From Microbacterium resistens NBRC 103078 (GTDB lineage Bacteria > Actinomycetota > Actinomycetes > Actinomycetales > Microbacteriaceae), in NCBI RefSeq assembly GCF_001552355.1, contig NZ_BCRA01000048.1:1-38511 (forward strand): 38,511 nucleotides of DNA, given 5' to 3'. Made by a program: the position numbers and the translations under genes. A model generated the notes under the pieces. The model was not told the origin of the DNA, ran no database searches, and saw only the letters and a program-made list of their open reading frames with translations. Position 1 is the stretch's first letter, and each line of letters opens with the position of its first letter. This document shows positions 16,233 through 22,855 of this stretch, piece by piece.

Positions 16233-17458
16233 TGCGGATCCTCGTCATCGGCGCCGGGGGCGTCGGATCCGCAGCCGTGCGGATCGCCGTGCGCCGCGAC
16301 TTCTTCGAGGCGCTGGTCGTGGCGGACTACGACCCCGCTCGGCCCGAGGCGCTCGTCGCGGAGCTCTCCGATCCCCGCCTGGTCGCGGCGCGGGTGGACG
16401 CCTCCTCCGCCGCATCGGTCGCGACCCTCATCCGCGAGCACGGGGCGACGCACGTCCTCAACGCCGTGGATCCGCGCTTCGTGATGCCCATCTTCGAGGG
16501 CTGCTTCGACGCCGGTGCGACCTACCTCGACATGGCGATGAGCCTGTCCCGCCCGCACCCCGAGCGCCCCCACGAGCTCACCGGGGTCAAGCTCGGGGAC
16601 GAGCAGTTCGCGCAGGCCGAGCGCTGGGAGGCCGCCGGACGGCTGGCGCTCGTCGGCATCGGCGTCGAGCCGGGGCTGTCGGACGTGCTCGCGCGGTACG
16701 CGGAGGACGAGCTGTTCGACGAGGTCGACGAGATCGGGGTGCGCGACGGCGCGAACCTGGTCGTCGAGGGCTACGACTTCGCTCCGTCCTTCTCGATCTG
16801 GACGACGATCGAGGAATGCCTGAACCCGCCGGTGATCTACGAGGCGGATCGCGGGTGGTTCACGACGGCGCCGTTCTCCGAGCCCGAAGTGTTCGACTTC
16901 CCGGAGGGGATCGGCCCGGTCGAGTGCGTCAACGTCGAGCATGAGGAGGTCCTCCTCATGCCGCGCTGGACGACCGCGAAGCGGGTCACCTTCAAGTACG
17001 GGCTGGGGGACGAGTTCATCCAGGTCCTGTCCGTGCTGAACAAGCTGGGGCTGGACCGGACGGATCCGGTGACGGTGAAGGGCGTCGAGGTGTCTCCCCG
17101 CGACGTGGTCGCGGCGGTGCTCCCGGATCCGGCCGCGTTGGGGGACCGGATGACGGGGAAGACCTGCGCGGGGGTGTGGGTGCGGGGCACGGGCAAGGAC
17201 GGCGCTCCCCGGTCGACGTACCTGTACCACGTCGCGGACAACGAGCGGACGATGGCGGAGTACGGCTCGCAGGCCGTGGTGTGGCAGACCGCGATCAACC
17301 CCGTCGTGGCGCTGGAGCTGCTCGCCCGCGGGGACTGGTCCGGTGCGGGCGTCCTCGGTCCCGAGGCGTTCGACGCCCGCCCCTTCCTCGACCTGCTGTC
17401 GGCCCCGGCGCCCGCCGGCTACGGCTCGCCCTGGGGCCTGGTCGAGAAGCCCGTCTGA
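16232..17458 (+). CDS. Saccharopine dehydrogenase-like reductase
   Basis: A 408-residue NAD(P)-dependent enzyme starting at ATG 16232, inside the stop of the permease gene. The N-terminal Rossmann fold is clear (MRILVIGAGGVGSAAVRIA, glycine motif GAGGVG at 7-12, acidic VADYDP after strand 2). The rest fits the Sacchrp_dh_NADP/C family, which includes saccharopine dehydrogenase and carboxynorspermidine dehydrogenase. Both condense or cleave an amine with an oxo-acid or aldehyde. With an amino acid/polyamine permease in the same operon and an agmatine gene cluster 2-5 kb upstream, a role in lysine or polyamine metabolism is plausible but not shown. It ends 154 nt before convergent purD, with structured repeats between. 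Confidence 0.88.
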   Translation: MRILVIGAGGVGSAAVRIAVRRDFFEALVVADYDPARPEALVAELSDPRLVAARVDASSAASVATLIREHGATHVLNAVDPRFVMPIFEGCFDAGATYLDMAMSLSRPHPERPHELTGVKLGDEQFAQAERWEAAGRLALVGIGVEPGLSDVLARYAEDELFDEVDEIGVRDGANLVVEGYDFAPSFSIWTTIEECLNPPVIYEADRGWFTTAPFSEPEVFDFPEGIGPVECVNVEHEEVLLMPRWTTAKRVTFKYGLGDEFIQVLSVLNKLGLDRTDPVTVKGVEVSPRDVVAAVLPDPAALGDRMTGKTCAGVWVRGTGKDGAPRSTYLYHVADNERTMAEYGSQAVVWQTAINPVVALELLARGDWSGAGVLGPEAFDARPFLDLLSAPAPAGYGSPWGLVEKPV

Positions 17459-17460
17459 CC

Positions 17461-17520
17461 CCGGTTCCCGGTCCTCGGTCCTCGGTCCCGGTTCCCGGTC
17501 CTCGATCCCGGTTCCCGTCC
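17461..17520. repeat. Short tandem repeat of CGGTTCCCGGTCCTCG type
   Basis: About two and a half copies of a roughly 20-nt unit (CGGTTCCCGGTCCTCG plus GTCC or ATCC) follow directly after the reductase stop. No coding function is apparent. Confidence 0.7.
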
Positions 17521-17600
17521 ACGAGACCCCCTCGCCCCGCCCAGACCCCCTCCCACAAGCGCGTGGCCGAGGGGGTCTCGGCGGGGCGAGGGGGTCTCGT
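17521..17600. repeat. 78-nt nested hairpin repeat, copy 1 (downstream of purD)
   Basis: Outer arms at 17521-17541 and 17580-17600 are perfect 21-bp inverted repeats (start ACGAGACCCCCTCG). Inside are a second pair, AGACCCCCTC (17543-17552) and GAGGGGGTCT (17569-17578). A homologous element of the same length lies upstream of purD at 18914-18991. Copy 1 separates two convergent genes and probably works as a bidirectional terminator. Confidence 0.85.
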
Positions 17601-17611
17601 GTGGCCCGGGG

Positions 17612-18889
17612 CTAGTCGGCGACGCGGGCTGCGATGTCGGTGCGGTGGTGCGCGCCGTCGAGGCGGATCCGACCGATCGCCTCGTACGCGCGGGCGCGGG
17701 CGTCACGGAAGTCCGATCCGGTGGCCACCACGTTCAGCACGCGGCCGCCCGTCGCGATGAGCGAGCCGCCCGGCGCATCCGGGCCGGCCGTCGCGGCGTG
17801 CACGATCCGCACGCCCTCGACGGCGGCGGCGTCCTCCAGGCCCTCGATGGGACGACCGGTCCGCGGCGCCTCGGGGTAGCCCTCGCTGGCGAGGACGACC
17901 GTGATCGCGACGTCGTCGGAGAACTCCGGACGCGGCTGGTCCTCGAGGGTGCCCGACGCGGCGGCGAGCAGAAGCGCGGACAGCGGCGTGCGCAGGCGCG
18001 GCAGCACGACCTGCGTCTCCGGGTCGCCGAATCGCGCGTTGAACTCGATGACCCGCACGCCCTTGTCGGTGAGGATGAGGCCGGCGTACAGCAGACCGAT
18101 GAACGGCGTCCCCTCCGCGTCGAGCTGACGGATGACGGGGAGAGCGATCTCGTCGGTGACCTGCTGGACGAACGCCTCCTCGGATCCGAACCGCTCGGCG
18201 AGCCAGGGCAGCGGCGAATACGCGCCCATGCCGCCAGTGTTGGGGCCCTCGTCTCCGTCCAGGGCCCGCTTGAAGTCCTGGGCCGGGCTCAGCGCGCGCA
18301 CGGTGTCGCCGTCGCTGAGGAAGAAGAGGGAGACCTCCGGGCCGGACAGGAACTCCTCCACGAGCACCGGACCCGTCGGCAGGTACTGGGCCGCATGGGC
18401 CCGTGCCTCGGCGCGGTCCTCCGTCACGACGACGCCCTTGCCGGCGGCCAGGCCGTCGGCCTTGACGACGTAGGGGGAGCCGAGCTCGTCGAACGCGGCC
18501 TCGACCTCCTCCGCCGTCGCGGCGTGCACGGCGCGCCCCGTGGGGACGGACGCGGACTCCATGATCCGCTTCGCGAAGGCCTTCGACCCCTCCAGCTGCG
18601 CCGCGGCCCGGCCCGGCCCGAACACGGGGATCCCGCGTTCGCGGAGCGCGTCGGCGACGCCGGCGACGAGCGGCGCCTCGGGGCCGACGACGACGAGGTC
18701 CACGGCGTGCTCGTTGGCGAACGCGGTCACGGCGGCGCCGTCGAGCGGATCGACGCCGACGATCGTCGCGTCCTGTGCGATGCCGGCGTTGCCGGGCGCG
18801 GCGAGGATGTCGTGCGCGTCCTCCTCGGCGCGCAGGGCGAGGATGATCGCGTGCTCGCGGGCACCGGAACCGAGGACGAGGATCTTCAC
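17612..18889 (-). CDS. purD: Phosphoribosylamine-glycine ligase (GAR synthetase)
   Basis: A 425-residue ATP-grasp enzyme that joins glycine to 5-phosphoribosylamine, the second step of purine synthesis. Recognised segments are MKILVLGSGAREHAI at the start, VVGPEAPLVAGVADALRERG, GPGRAAAQLEGSKAFAK, PYVVKADGLAAGKGV (ATP-grasp) and EFNARFGDPETQ near the active site. The length is normal. It stands apart from purM-purF and from purC, and both sides carry copies of the same 78-nt structured repeat. No ribosome site stands out before the ATG at 18889. Confidence 0.97.
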   Translation of the reverse strand: MKILVLGSGAREHAIILALRAEEDAHDILAAPGNAGIAQDATIVGVDPLDGAAVTAFANEHAVDLVVVGPEAPLVAGVADALRERGIPVFGPGRAAAQLEGSKAFAKRIMESASVPTGRAVHAATAEEVEAAFDELGSPYVVKADGLAAGKGVVVTEDRAEARAHAAQYLPTGPVLVEEFLSGPEVSLFFLSDGDTVRALSPAQDFKRALDGDEGPNTGGMGAYSPLPWLAERFGSEEAFVQQVTDEIALPVIRQLDAEGTPFIGLLYAGLILTDKGVRVIEFNARFGDPETQVVLPRLRTPLSALLLAAASGTLEDQPRPEFSDDVAITVVLASEGYPEAPRTGRPIEGLEDAAAVEGVRIVHAATAGPDAPGGSLIATGGRVLNVVATGSDFRDARARAYEAIGRIRLDGAHHRTDIAARVAD

Positions 18890-18911
18890 CCGGCCAGCCT
18901 ACCGAGCGCGT

Positions 18912-18993
18912 GCCGAAACCCCCTCTGCCCGCCCAGACCCCCTCCCAGACGCGCAGCTGCGAGGGGGTGTCGACGGGGGAAGGGGGTTTCGGC
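18912..18993. repeat. 78-nt nested hairpin repeat, copy 2 (upstream of purD)
   Basis: Outer arms GCCGAAACCCCCT (18912-18924) and AGGGGGTTTCGGC (18981-18993) are perfect. Inner arms AGACCCCCTC (18935-18944) and GAGGGGGTGT (18961-18970) have one mismatch. The core 18914-18991 is the same length as copy 1. In the outer stem the G-C pair of copy 1 (CGAGACC / GGTCTCG) is replaced by A-T here (CGAAACC / GGTTTCG), a compensated change that preserves the stem. It lies between the Nudix stop and the purD start. Confidence 0.85.
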
Positions 18994-19005
18994 GACCGCG
19001 GCGGA

Positions 19006-19704
19006 TCAGACCTCGCGCTCGATCGAGCGGTCCCAGGGCACGGTCCAGCCGGCCGCCTCGAAGAGCCCGTCCAGCACCATCGCCGTGAAGCCCCACACGA
19101 CCGTGCCGTCCACCTCGAACGCGGGCGCGCGGAAGGTGTGCACGCCGTGATGGCGCACGGACACGTACCGATTGGCCGGATCCAGGAGCTTCGCGACCGG
19201 CATCCGGAACACCTCGACCGTCTCGGCGTGGTCCACGGCCACGACCGACGACGGCTCCCGCCACCATCCCAGCACCGGCGTCACGCGGTGGTTGCTCGCC
19301 ACCAGGGGGAGATCGGGCAGCACCGCGAGGATCTCGACTCCCGCGGGATCCACGCCGGTCTCCTCCTGCGCCTCGCGCAGGGCGGTGGCGGCGACGTCCG
19401 CGTCCTCCGGCTCGGCCTTGCCCCCGGGGAAGGAGACCTGGCCGGGGTGCGACGACAGCGTGGGGGACCGCTTCTCCAGCAGCACGTCCAGGTCGCGCGC
19501 CAGCACCGCGTCGGGGGGTGCGGGCACGTCGTCGAGGACCCCGAACAGCACCAGGACCGCCGCGGCGCGCGGCTCGGAGGCCGTCGGAAGGTCGGGCAGC
19601 AGCGTGCGCCACGCCTCGGAGCGGGCGGCCTCGATCAGGTCGCGCCGAGCGCCGGCGGCGGTGGCGGGCCGCGACGCGGTCGAGTCCTGCGTCAGGTCGG
19701 ACAT
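19006..19704 (-). CDS. Nudix hydrolase, CoA pyrophosphatase-like
   Basis: A 232-residue Nudix enzyme. The Nudix box GGKAEPEDADVAATALREAQ EETGVD is intact. Directly before it, LLEKRSPTLSSHPGQVSFPG matches the UPF0035 signature of coenzyme A diphosphatases (NudL/YeaB type), so cleavage of CoA or its derivatives is likely. The frame is open upstream to 20025, but the ATG at 19704 fits best: TACGCT lies exactly 6 nt before it on the reverse strand, a leaderless promoter, and the longer version is low-complexity. It is divergent from the SCP_3-like gene 65 nt away. Confidence 0.88.
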   Translation of the reverse strand: MSDLTQDSTASRPATAAGARRDLIEAARSEAWRTLLPDLPTASEPRAAAVLVLFGVLDDVPAPPDAVLARDLDVLLEKRSPTLSSHPGQVSFPGGKAEPEDADVAATALREAQEETGVDPAGVEILAVLPDLPLVASNHRVTPVLGWWREPSSVVAVDHAETVEVFRMPVAKLLDPANRYVSVRHHGVHTFRAPAFEVDGTVVWGFTAMVLDGLFEAAGWTVPWDRSIEREV

Positions 19705-19769
19705 CCCCCCAGCGTACGGGGACGACGCGCTCCCGGGGTCGGCCTCGTCGGGAACCGTAGGGTGGGGAC
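19705..19769. promoter_or_regulatory. Divergent leaderless promoters (Nudix / SCP_3-like)
   Basis: TACGCT on the reverse strand sits 6 nt before the Nudix ATG at 19704. TAGGGT (19758-19763) on the forward strand sits 6 nt before the ATG at 19770. Neither start needs a separate leader, a pattern known in actinobacteria. Confidence 0.55.
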
Positions 19770-20138
19770 ATGGCTCGGAAGATCGACACGGCGGCGGGGC
19801 GGGAGGCCCTGGCCGCGGTGGGCGTCGCCCGCGAGGCGGAGGAGCGGCCGCCGCGCACCGCCTACGCCGCCGCCGTCCGCTACCTCCTGCAGCTGCTCGA
19901 GGAGAAGGCCCCCGGCAACAGCGTCGAGGTGCGCGTCCCGCCCTTCGGCGCCGTCCAGGTGGTGCAGGGGCCGCGGCACACCCGGGGGACGCCGCCGAAC
20001 GTGGTGGAGATGGATCCGGAGACATGGATCGACGTGGCGACCGGCGTCCGCGCGTGGGCGGATGCGGCCGCGGACGGGCGGATCCACGCGTCCGGCACCC
20101 GCGCCGACCTCACGGACCTGCTCCCGCTGCGTCCCTGA
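19770..20138 (+). CDS. Sterol carrier (SCP_3) family small protein
   Basis: A 122-residue cytoplasmic protein with the form of the bacterial SCP ortholog domain: N-terminal helix (AGREALAAVGVAREAEER), TAYAAAVRYLLQLLEEKAPGN, the strand segment SVEVRVPPFGAVQVVQG, then VVEMDPETWIDVATGVRAWADA. In other actinobacteria such proteins are found close to purine genes, as here between purD and purM-purF; the function is unknown. The transcript is probably leaderless (TAGGGT 6 nt before ATG 19770). A 7-bp hairpin right after the stop separates it from the convergent SRPBCC gene. Confidence 0.75.
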   Translation: MARKIDTAAGREALAAVGVAREAEERPPRTAYAAAVRYLLQLLEEKAPGNSVEVRVPPFGAVQVVQGPRHTRGTPPNVVEMDPETWIDVATGVRAWADAAADGRIHASGTRADLTDLLPLRP

Positions 20139-20156
20139 CCGTGCGCGCCCGCACGG
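20139..20156. terminator. Hairpin between convergent SCP_3-like and SRPBCC genes
   Basis: CCGTGCG-CGCC-CGCACGG starts on the base after the TGA stop of the SCP_3-like gene. Symmetry allows it to work from both strands. Confidence 0.6.
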
Positions 20157-20181
20157 GCAGGCGGCGCGAGGGAGGGCGGGA

Positions 20182-20844
20182 TCAGCCCTCGGCGGGCGTT
20201 CCGGTGTAGAAGGCGTAGGTGGCAACCGCGGCGGCTCGGGCCTGGTCGGCACCCGCCCCGGCGGCCTCGTGCGCGGCTCCCCAGGCATCGGCCGCCGCGC
20301 GGTAGAAGGCGCGGCCCTCGTCGGTCCCGGCCCACGCCTCCGCGGTCTCGGGCGAGGGCCCGTCGCCGCCCGTCAGGTGGAGGGCGAGGCCGAGCAGCCC
20401 GCCGTCCCATCCGACGCCGGTCGCCCCGGGACCGAACTGCTCCCAGAAGCCCGGCGGCACCTCGTCGACACGGGCGACGTGCTCGAGCTCGAAGCGCGTG
20501 CACGCCGCTCCGGTCGCCGTGAGCCGGACCGTGACCCAGGTGACACCTCCGCCGTACTCCCAGGTCACCCGGTAGGCCGCCGTGCCGTCGGCCGGCGGGG
20601 CGCACTCCAGGATCTCCCCCTCGGCGTTGCCCTCCAGCCGGTAGCGGCCGCCGAGGCGGAGGTCGCCGCTGACGGGCAGGAACCAGCGCGGGATCCGATC
20701 GGCGCTCGTCGCCGCGTCCCAGACGTCCTCGATGGGGCTCGGATACTCCTGCGACAGCGTTTGGACGCGCGAGAGCACGCCGTCCACGTCCTCGGTGCGG
20801 ACGCCGCGCGTCACGGCGTCCACCTGTGCGTTCACATCGACCAT
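20182..20844 (-). CDS. SRPBCC (AHSA1-like) domain protein
   Basis: A 220-residue protein of the START/Bet v 1-like superfamily. The AHSA1 pattern is clear: YPSPIEDVWDAATSADRIPR, WFLPVSGDLRLGGRYRLEG, then VTWEYGGGVTWVTVRLTATG and GFWEQFGPGATGVGWDGGLL. A C-terminal helical extension with GTDEGRAFYRAAADAWG is common in actinobacterial members. Such proteins bind hydrophobic ligands; no enzyme activity can be assigned. The ATG at 20844 has AAGGAGG before it. It lies 107 nt downstream of an ArsR gene on the same strand, a very common pairing in which ArsR controls the SRPBCC protein. Confidence 0.88.
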   Translation of the reverse strand: MVDVNAQVDAVTRGVRTEDVDGVLSRVQTLSQEYPSPIEDVWDAATSADRIPRWFLPVSGDLRLGGRYRLEGNAEGEILECAPPADGTAAYRVTWEYGGGVTWVTVRLTATGAACTRFELEHVARVDEVPPGFWEQFGPGATGVGWDGGLLGLALHLTGGDGPSPETAEAWAGTDEGRAFYRAAADAWGAAHEAAGAGADQARAAAVATYAFYTGTPAEG

Positions 20845-20951
20845 GGTCTCCTCCTTGTTCGGTGTCTCGTTCTCTGTTCGGTGTCTCGGTCGGGCCGGCG
20901 GCGTCGGTCGGGGTCCGTCGGGTGCGCCGTGCCGGTCCGTGGGGCCTCCGG

Positions 20952-21320
20952 TCAGCGGGGCGCCTCGTCCGCGGATCCGGGGCGGGCGTCGTCGAGCCGC
21001 TGCCGGCGTCGTCCGCGGGCGAGCTCCGTGCCGAGGGCGTCGAGCCGCGGCTGCCAGAAGCGGCGGAACGGCTCGAACCAGGTCGCGGCGTCGTGCAGGG
21101 TCTCGGGATCGAGGGCGTACAGGCGCCGGGTGCCCTCGGGGCGGACGGAGGCGAAGCCGTGCTCCCGCAGGACCTTCAGGTGCTGGGAGACGGCGGGCTG
21201 GGAGATCCCGAACTCGGCGTGGACCTCGCTGGCGAGCTCCCCCGCACTGCGCTCGCCGTCTCCCAGGAGCTCCAGCAGGCGCCGGCGGACGGGATCGCCC
21301 AGGACGTCGAGTGCGTGCAT
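20952..21320 (-). CDS. ArsR family transcriptional regulator
   Basis: A 122-residue winged-helix regulator (MHALDVLGDPVRRRLLELLG, GELASEVHAEFGISQPAVSQ, HLKVLREHGFASVRPEGTRR). There is no CxC metal site, so it is probably not a metal sensor. It belongs to the ArsR/SRPBCC two-gene arrangement and likely controls the downstream AHSA1-like gene and itself. Upstream, TTGACT (reverse strand, 21351-21356) overlaps the palindrome CTTATATAAG (21343-21352), a probable autoregulatory site. The C-terminus is Arg/Asp-rich and probably disordered. Confidence 0.92.
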   Translation of the reverse strand: MHALDVLGDPVRRRLLELLGDGERSAGELASEVHAEFGISQPAVSQHLKVLREHGFASVRPEGTRRLYALDPETLHDAATWFEPFRRFWQPRLDALGTELARGRRRQRLDDARPGSADEAPR

Positions 21321-21342
21321 GGATCCACTGTTTCATGTTTGG

Positions 21343-21356
21343 CTTATATAAGTCAA
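21343..21356 (-). promoter_or_regulatory. ArsR promoter with overlapping palindrome
   Basis: CTTATATAAG (21343-21352) is a perfect AT-rich palindrome in GC-rich DNA, 22 nt before the ArsR ATG. It overlaps a TTGACT -35-like box (21351-21356). Confidence 0.6.
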
Positions 21357-21455
21357 GGATGAAGTAGTGCGGCCCGGTCGGATGCGGAGCGCGAGAGCCA
21401 GGGGCGGCCTGCGGTCGCGGAGGCGGGACACCGGGATCGGTGGGAGAATGGAGGC

Positions 21456-21764
21456 ATGTCCCCCTCCGAGAGCCGTGAGACCGTCGAAGCCCGCGTGCGC
21501 CGCGCGCCGCGCTGGGGTGTCTTCCTCGGGATCGGGGTCGTGCTCGGCGTGATCGCTGCCGCGATCCTCACCGCCGTGGGCAGCTACGAGGAGTCCGAGG
21601 CCCTGGGCGTCGTGTACCCGCCCGGCCAGGTGTTCGGCTTCGCGCTGCTATGGACGGTGCCGATCGGCATCGCGGTCGGCGGCCTGATCGCCCTGCTGCT
21701 GGACCGGCTGGCGCGACGCACCGAGCGCGTCGTCCGCGTCGACCACGAGCGCATCGCCGAGTAA
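21456..21764 (+). CDS. Small membrane protein with two predicted membrane segments
   Basis: A 102-residue protein of unknown function. Hydrophobic stretches at about 20-41 (WGVFLGIGVVLGVIAAAILT) and 60-84 (FGFALLWTVPIGIAVGGLIA) would form two membrane segments joined by a short acidic loop (GSYEESEALGVVYPPGQ). Both ends are charged and likely cytoplasmic, the C-terminus being RRTERVVRVDHERIAE. GGAGG just before the ATG can serve as ribosome site, while GAGAAT 6 nt before the ATG fits a leaderless start; both overlap. Not recognised as a named family. Confidence 0.7.
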   Translation: MSPSESRETVEARVRRAPRWGVFLGIGVVLGVIAAAILTAVGSYEESEALGVVYPPGQVFGFALLWTVPIGIAVGGLIALLLDRLARRTERVVRVDHERIAE

Positions 21765-21848
21765 TCCCCCGCGGTACCTGCCCGCTCGCTCGCTGCGCCG
21801 CGGCGTCCCCGCCCCACGCGTCTCCGCGCCGCCCCACGCCCGCACGCC

Positions 21849-22170
21849 GGGTCAGGCAATCGCGCGGGGTCAGGCGGATCTGCCGCGGAGTTGCCTGTTC
21901 TCGCGTGTTCGCCTGATGCCGCGTGGGGTCGCACCCCTCGCGTCGGATCAGGCAGTCGCGCGGGGTCAGGCAATCGCGCGGGGGCAGGCAATCGCGCCGG
22001 GTCAGCAATCGCGCGGGGTCAGGCAATCGCGCGGGGTCAGGCGGGTCTGCCGCGGGGTTGCCTGTTCTCGCGTGTTCGCCTGTTCTCGCGTTGTGTGAAG
22101 CGAAGCGACGAGGGCGAGCGAGCGGCGGGTGCCTGATCCCGCGGGGTCGCGCACGCGGGCTCGCGCACGC
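21849..22170. repeat. CAGGCAATCGCGCG tandem repeats and two 49-nt modules
   Basis: This is the only gene-free stretch above 300 bases (21765-22174), between two convergent genes. The 18-nt unit GGGTCAGGCAATCGCGCG occurs once at about 21849 and about four times, with small changes, from 21963 to 22033. A 49-nt module (GGGTCAGGCGGATCTGCCGC ... TTGCCTGTTCTCGCGTG ... TTCGCCTG) occurs at 21867-21915 and 22034-22082 with only two differences. A related module lies at 27361-27416. No ORF with coding character is seen; short ORFs here are translations of the repeat. Confidence 0.85.
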
Positions 22171-22174
22171 GGGG

Positions 22175-22774
22175 TCAGGCGAGCTCGGCGATCACGGGAC
22201 GGATCGCGTCGTCGAACGCCACGACGTCCCGGCGCAGGCCGTCGGTCACCGCGACGCTGAGGGCACCGATCCACCAGATGCCGCGCTGCGTGAACGGCAG
22301 CACGTGCACGTTGAGCTCGAACGAGTGCGCCCGCCGGCCGGTGTCGCGCTCGTACTCGGCGATCGCCCCGGCATAGGCGCGGTAGGCGTCGCCGCCGCTG
22401 CTGATCGAGCGTGCGTACCGGCTCTGGGCCTCCCGCGCGTAGGCGACGACGGAGGGGCCGTGGGGCGCGATGGCCGCCCGCAGCTCCTCCGCGCCCTCCG
22501 CGGGCAGGGCGACCAGCGTGTCGAAGCCGTCGACGAGCTCCAGCGGCACCGAGGCCCGGTGGGCCCGCGGCTCGACGGTCATCTCCCAGTAGGCGAGCCA
22601 CTGCCGTTCGAGCTCTGCGCCGGCCTCCGGGGCGTCCGGCGGGCGGACGGCGCGATCCCGCAGCGACGGCAGGTCGGCGGGCACTCGGATCCCGAGCTCC
22701 TGACGCAGGGCGAGCGCGACCAGCACCGGAACGCCGGCGTCCTCCCGCACGAGCCACTGCGGCTTGTCGCTCAT
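22175..22774 (-). CDS. Conserved-type hypothetical protein
   Basis: A 199-residue soluble protein with no recognised domain. It starts MSDKPQWLVREDAGVPVLVA and contains an aromatic central part (ERQWLAYWEMTVEP) and a C-terminal beta-like segment (FELNVHVLPFTQRGIWWIGA). Coding character is supported by frame-consistent GC use and by the promoter: TACGAT on the reverse strand lies exactly 6 nt before the ATG at 22774. It is divergent from purM, 81 nt away, and convergent with the small membrane protein across the repeat region. Function unknown. Confidence 0.75.
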   Translation of the reverse strand: MSDKPQWLVREDAGVPVLVALALRQELGIRVPADLPSLRDRAVRPPDAPEAGAELERQWLAYWEMTVEPRAHRASVPLELVDGFDTLVALPAEGAEELRAAIAPHGPSVVAYAREAQSRYARSISSGGDAYRAYAGAIAEYERDTGRRAHSFELNVHVLPFTQRGIWWIGALSVAVTDGLRRDVVAFDDAIRPVIAELA

Positions 22775-22780
22775 GGCCCC

Positions 22781-22849
22781 ATCGTACGGATCGTCGGGCC
22801 CTGCGGGCCACGTCTCGCGGACCGCACCCGCGGCCCGCGCCGGTAGGCT
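22781..22849. promoter_or_regulatory. Divergent leaderless promoters (hypothetical / purM)
   Basis: TACGAT (22781-22786, reverse strand) is 6 nt before the ATG at 22774. TAGGCT (22844-22849, forward strand) is 6 nt before the purM GTG at 22856. The spacing is identical on both sides. Confidence 0.55.
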
Positions 22850-22855
22850 TGCAGG

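Noticed and set aside
21849..22082. Possible CRISPR array
   Set aside because: The units are contiguous or irregular, with no unique spacers of constant length and no cas genes nearby.
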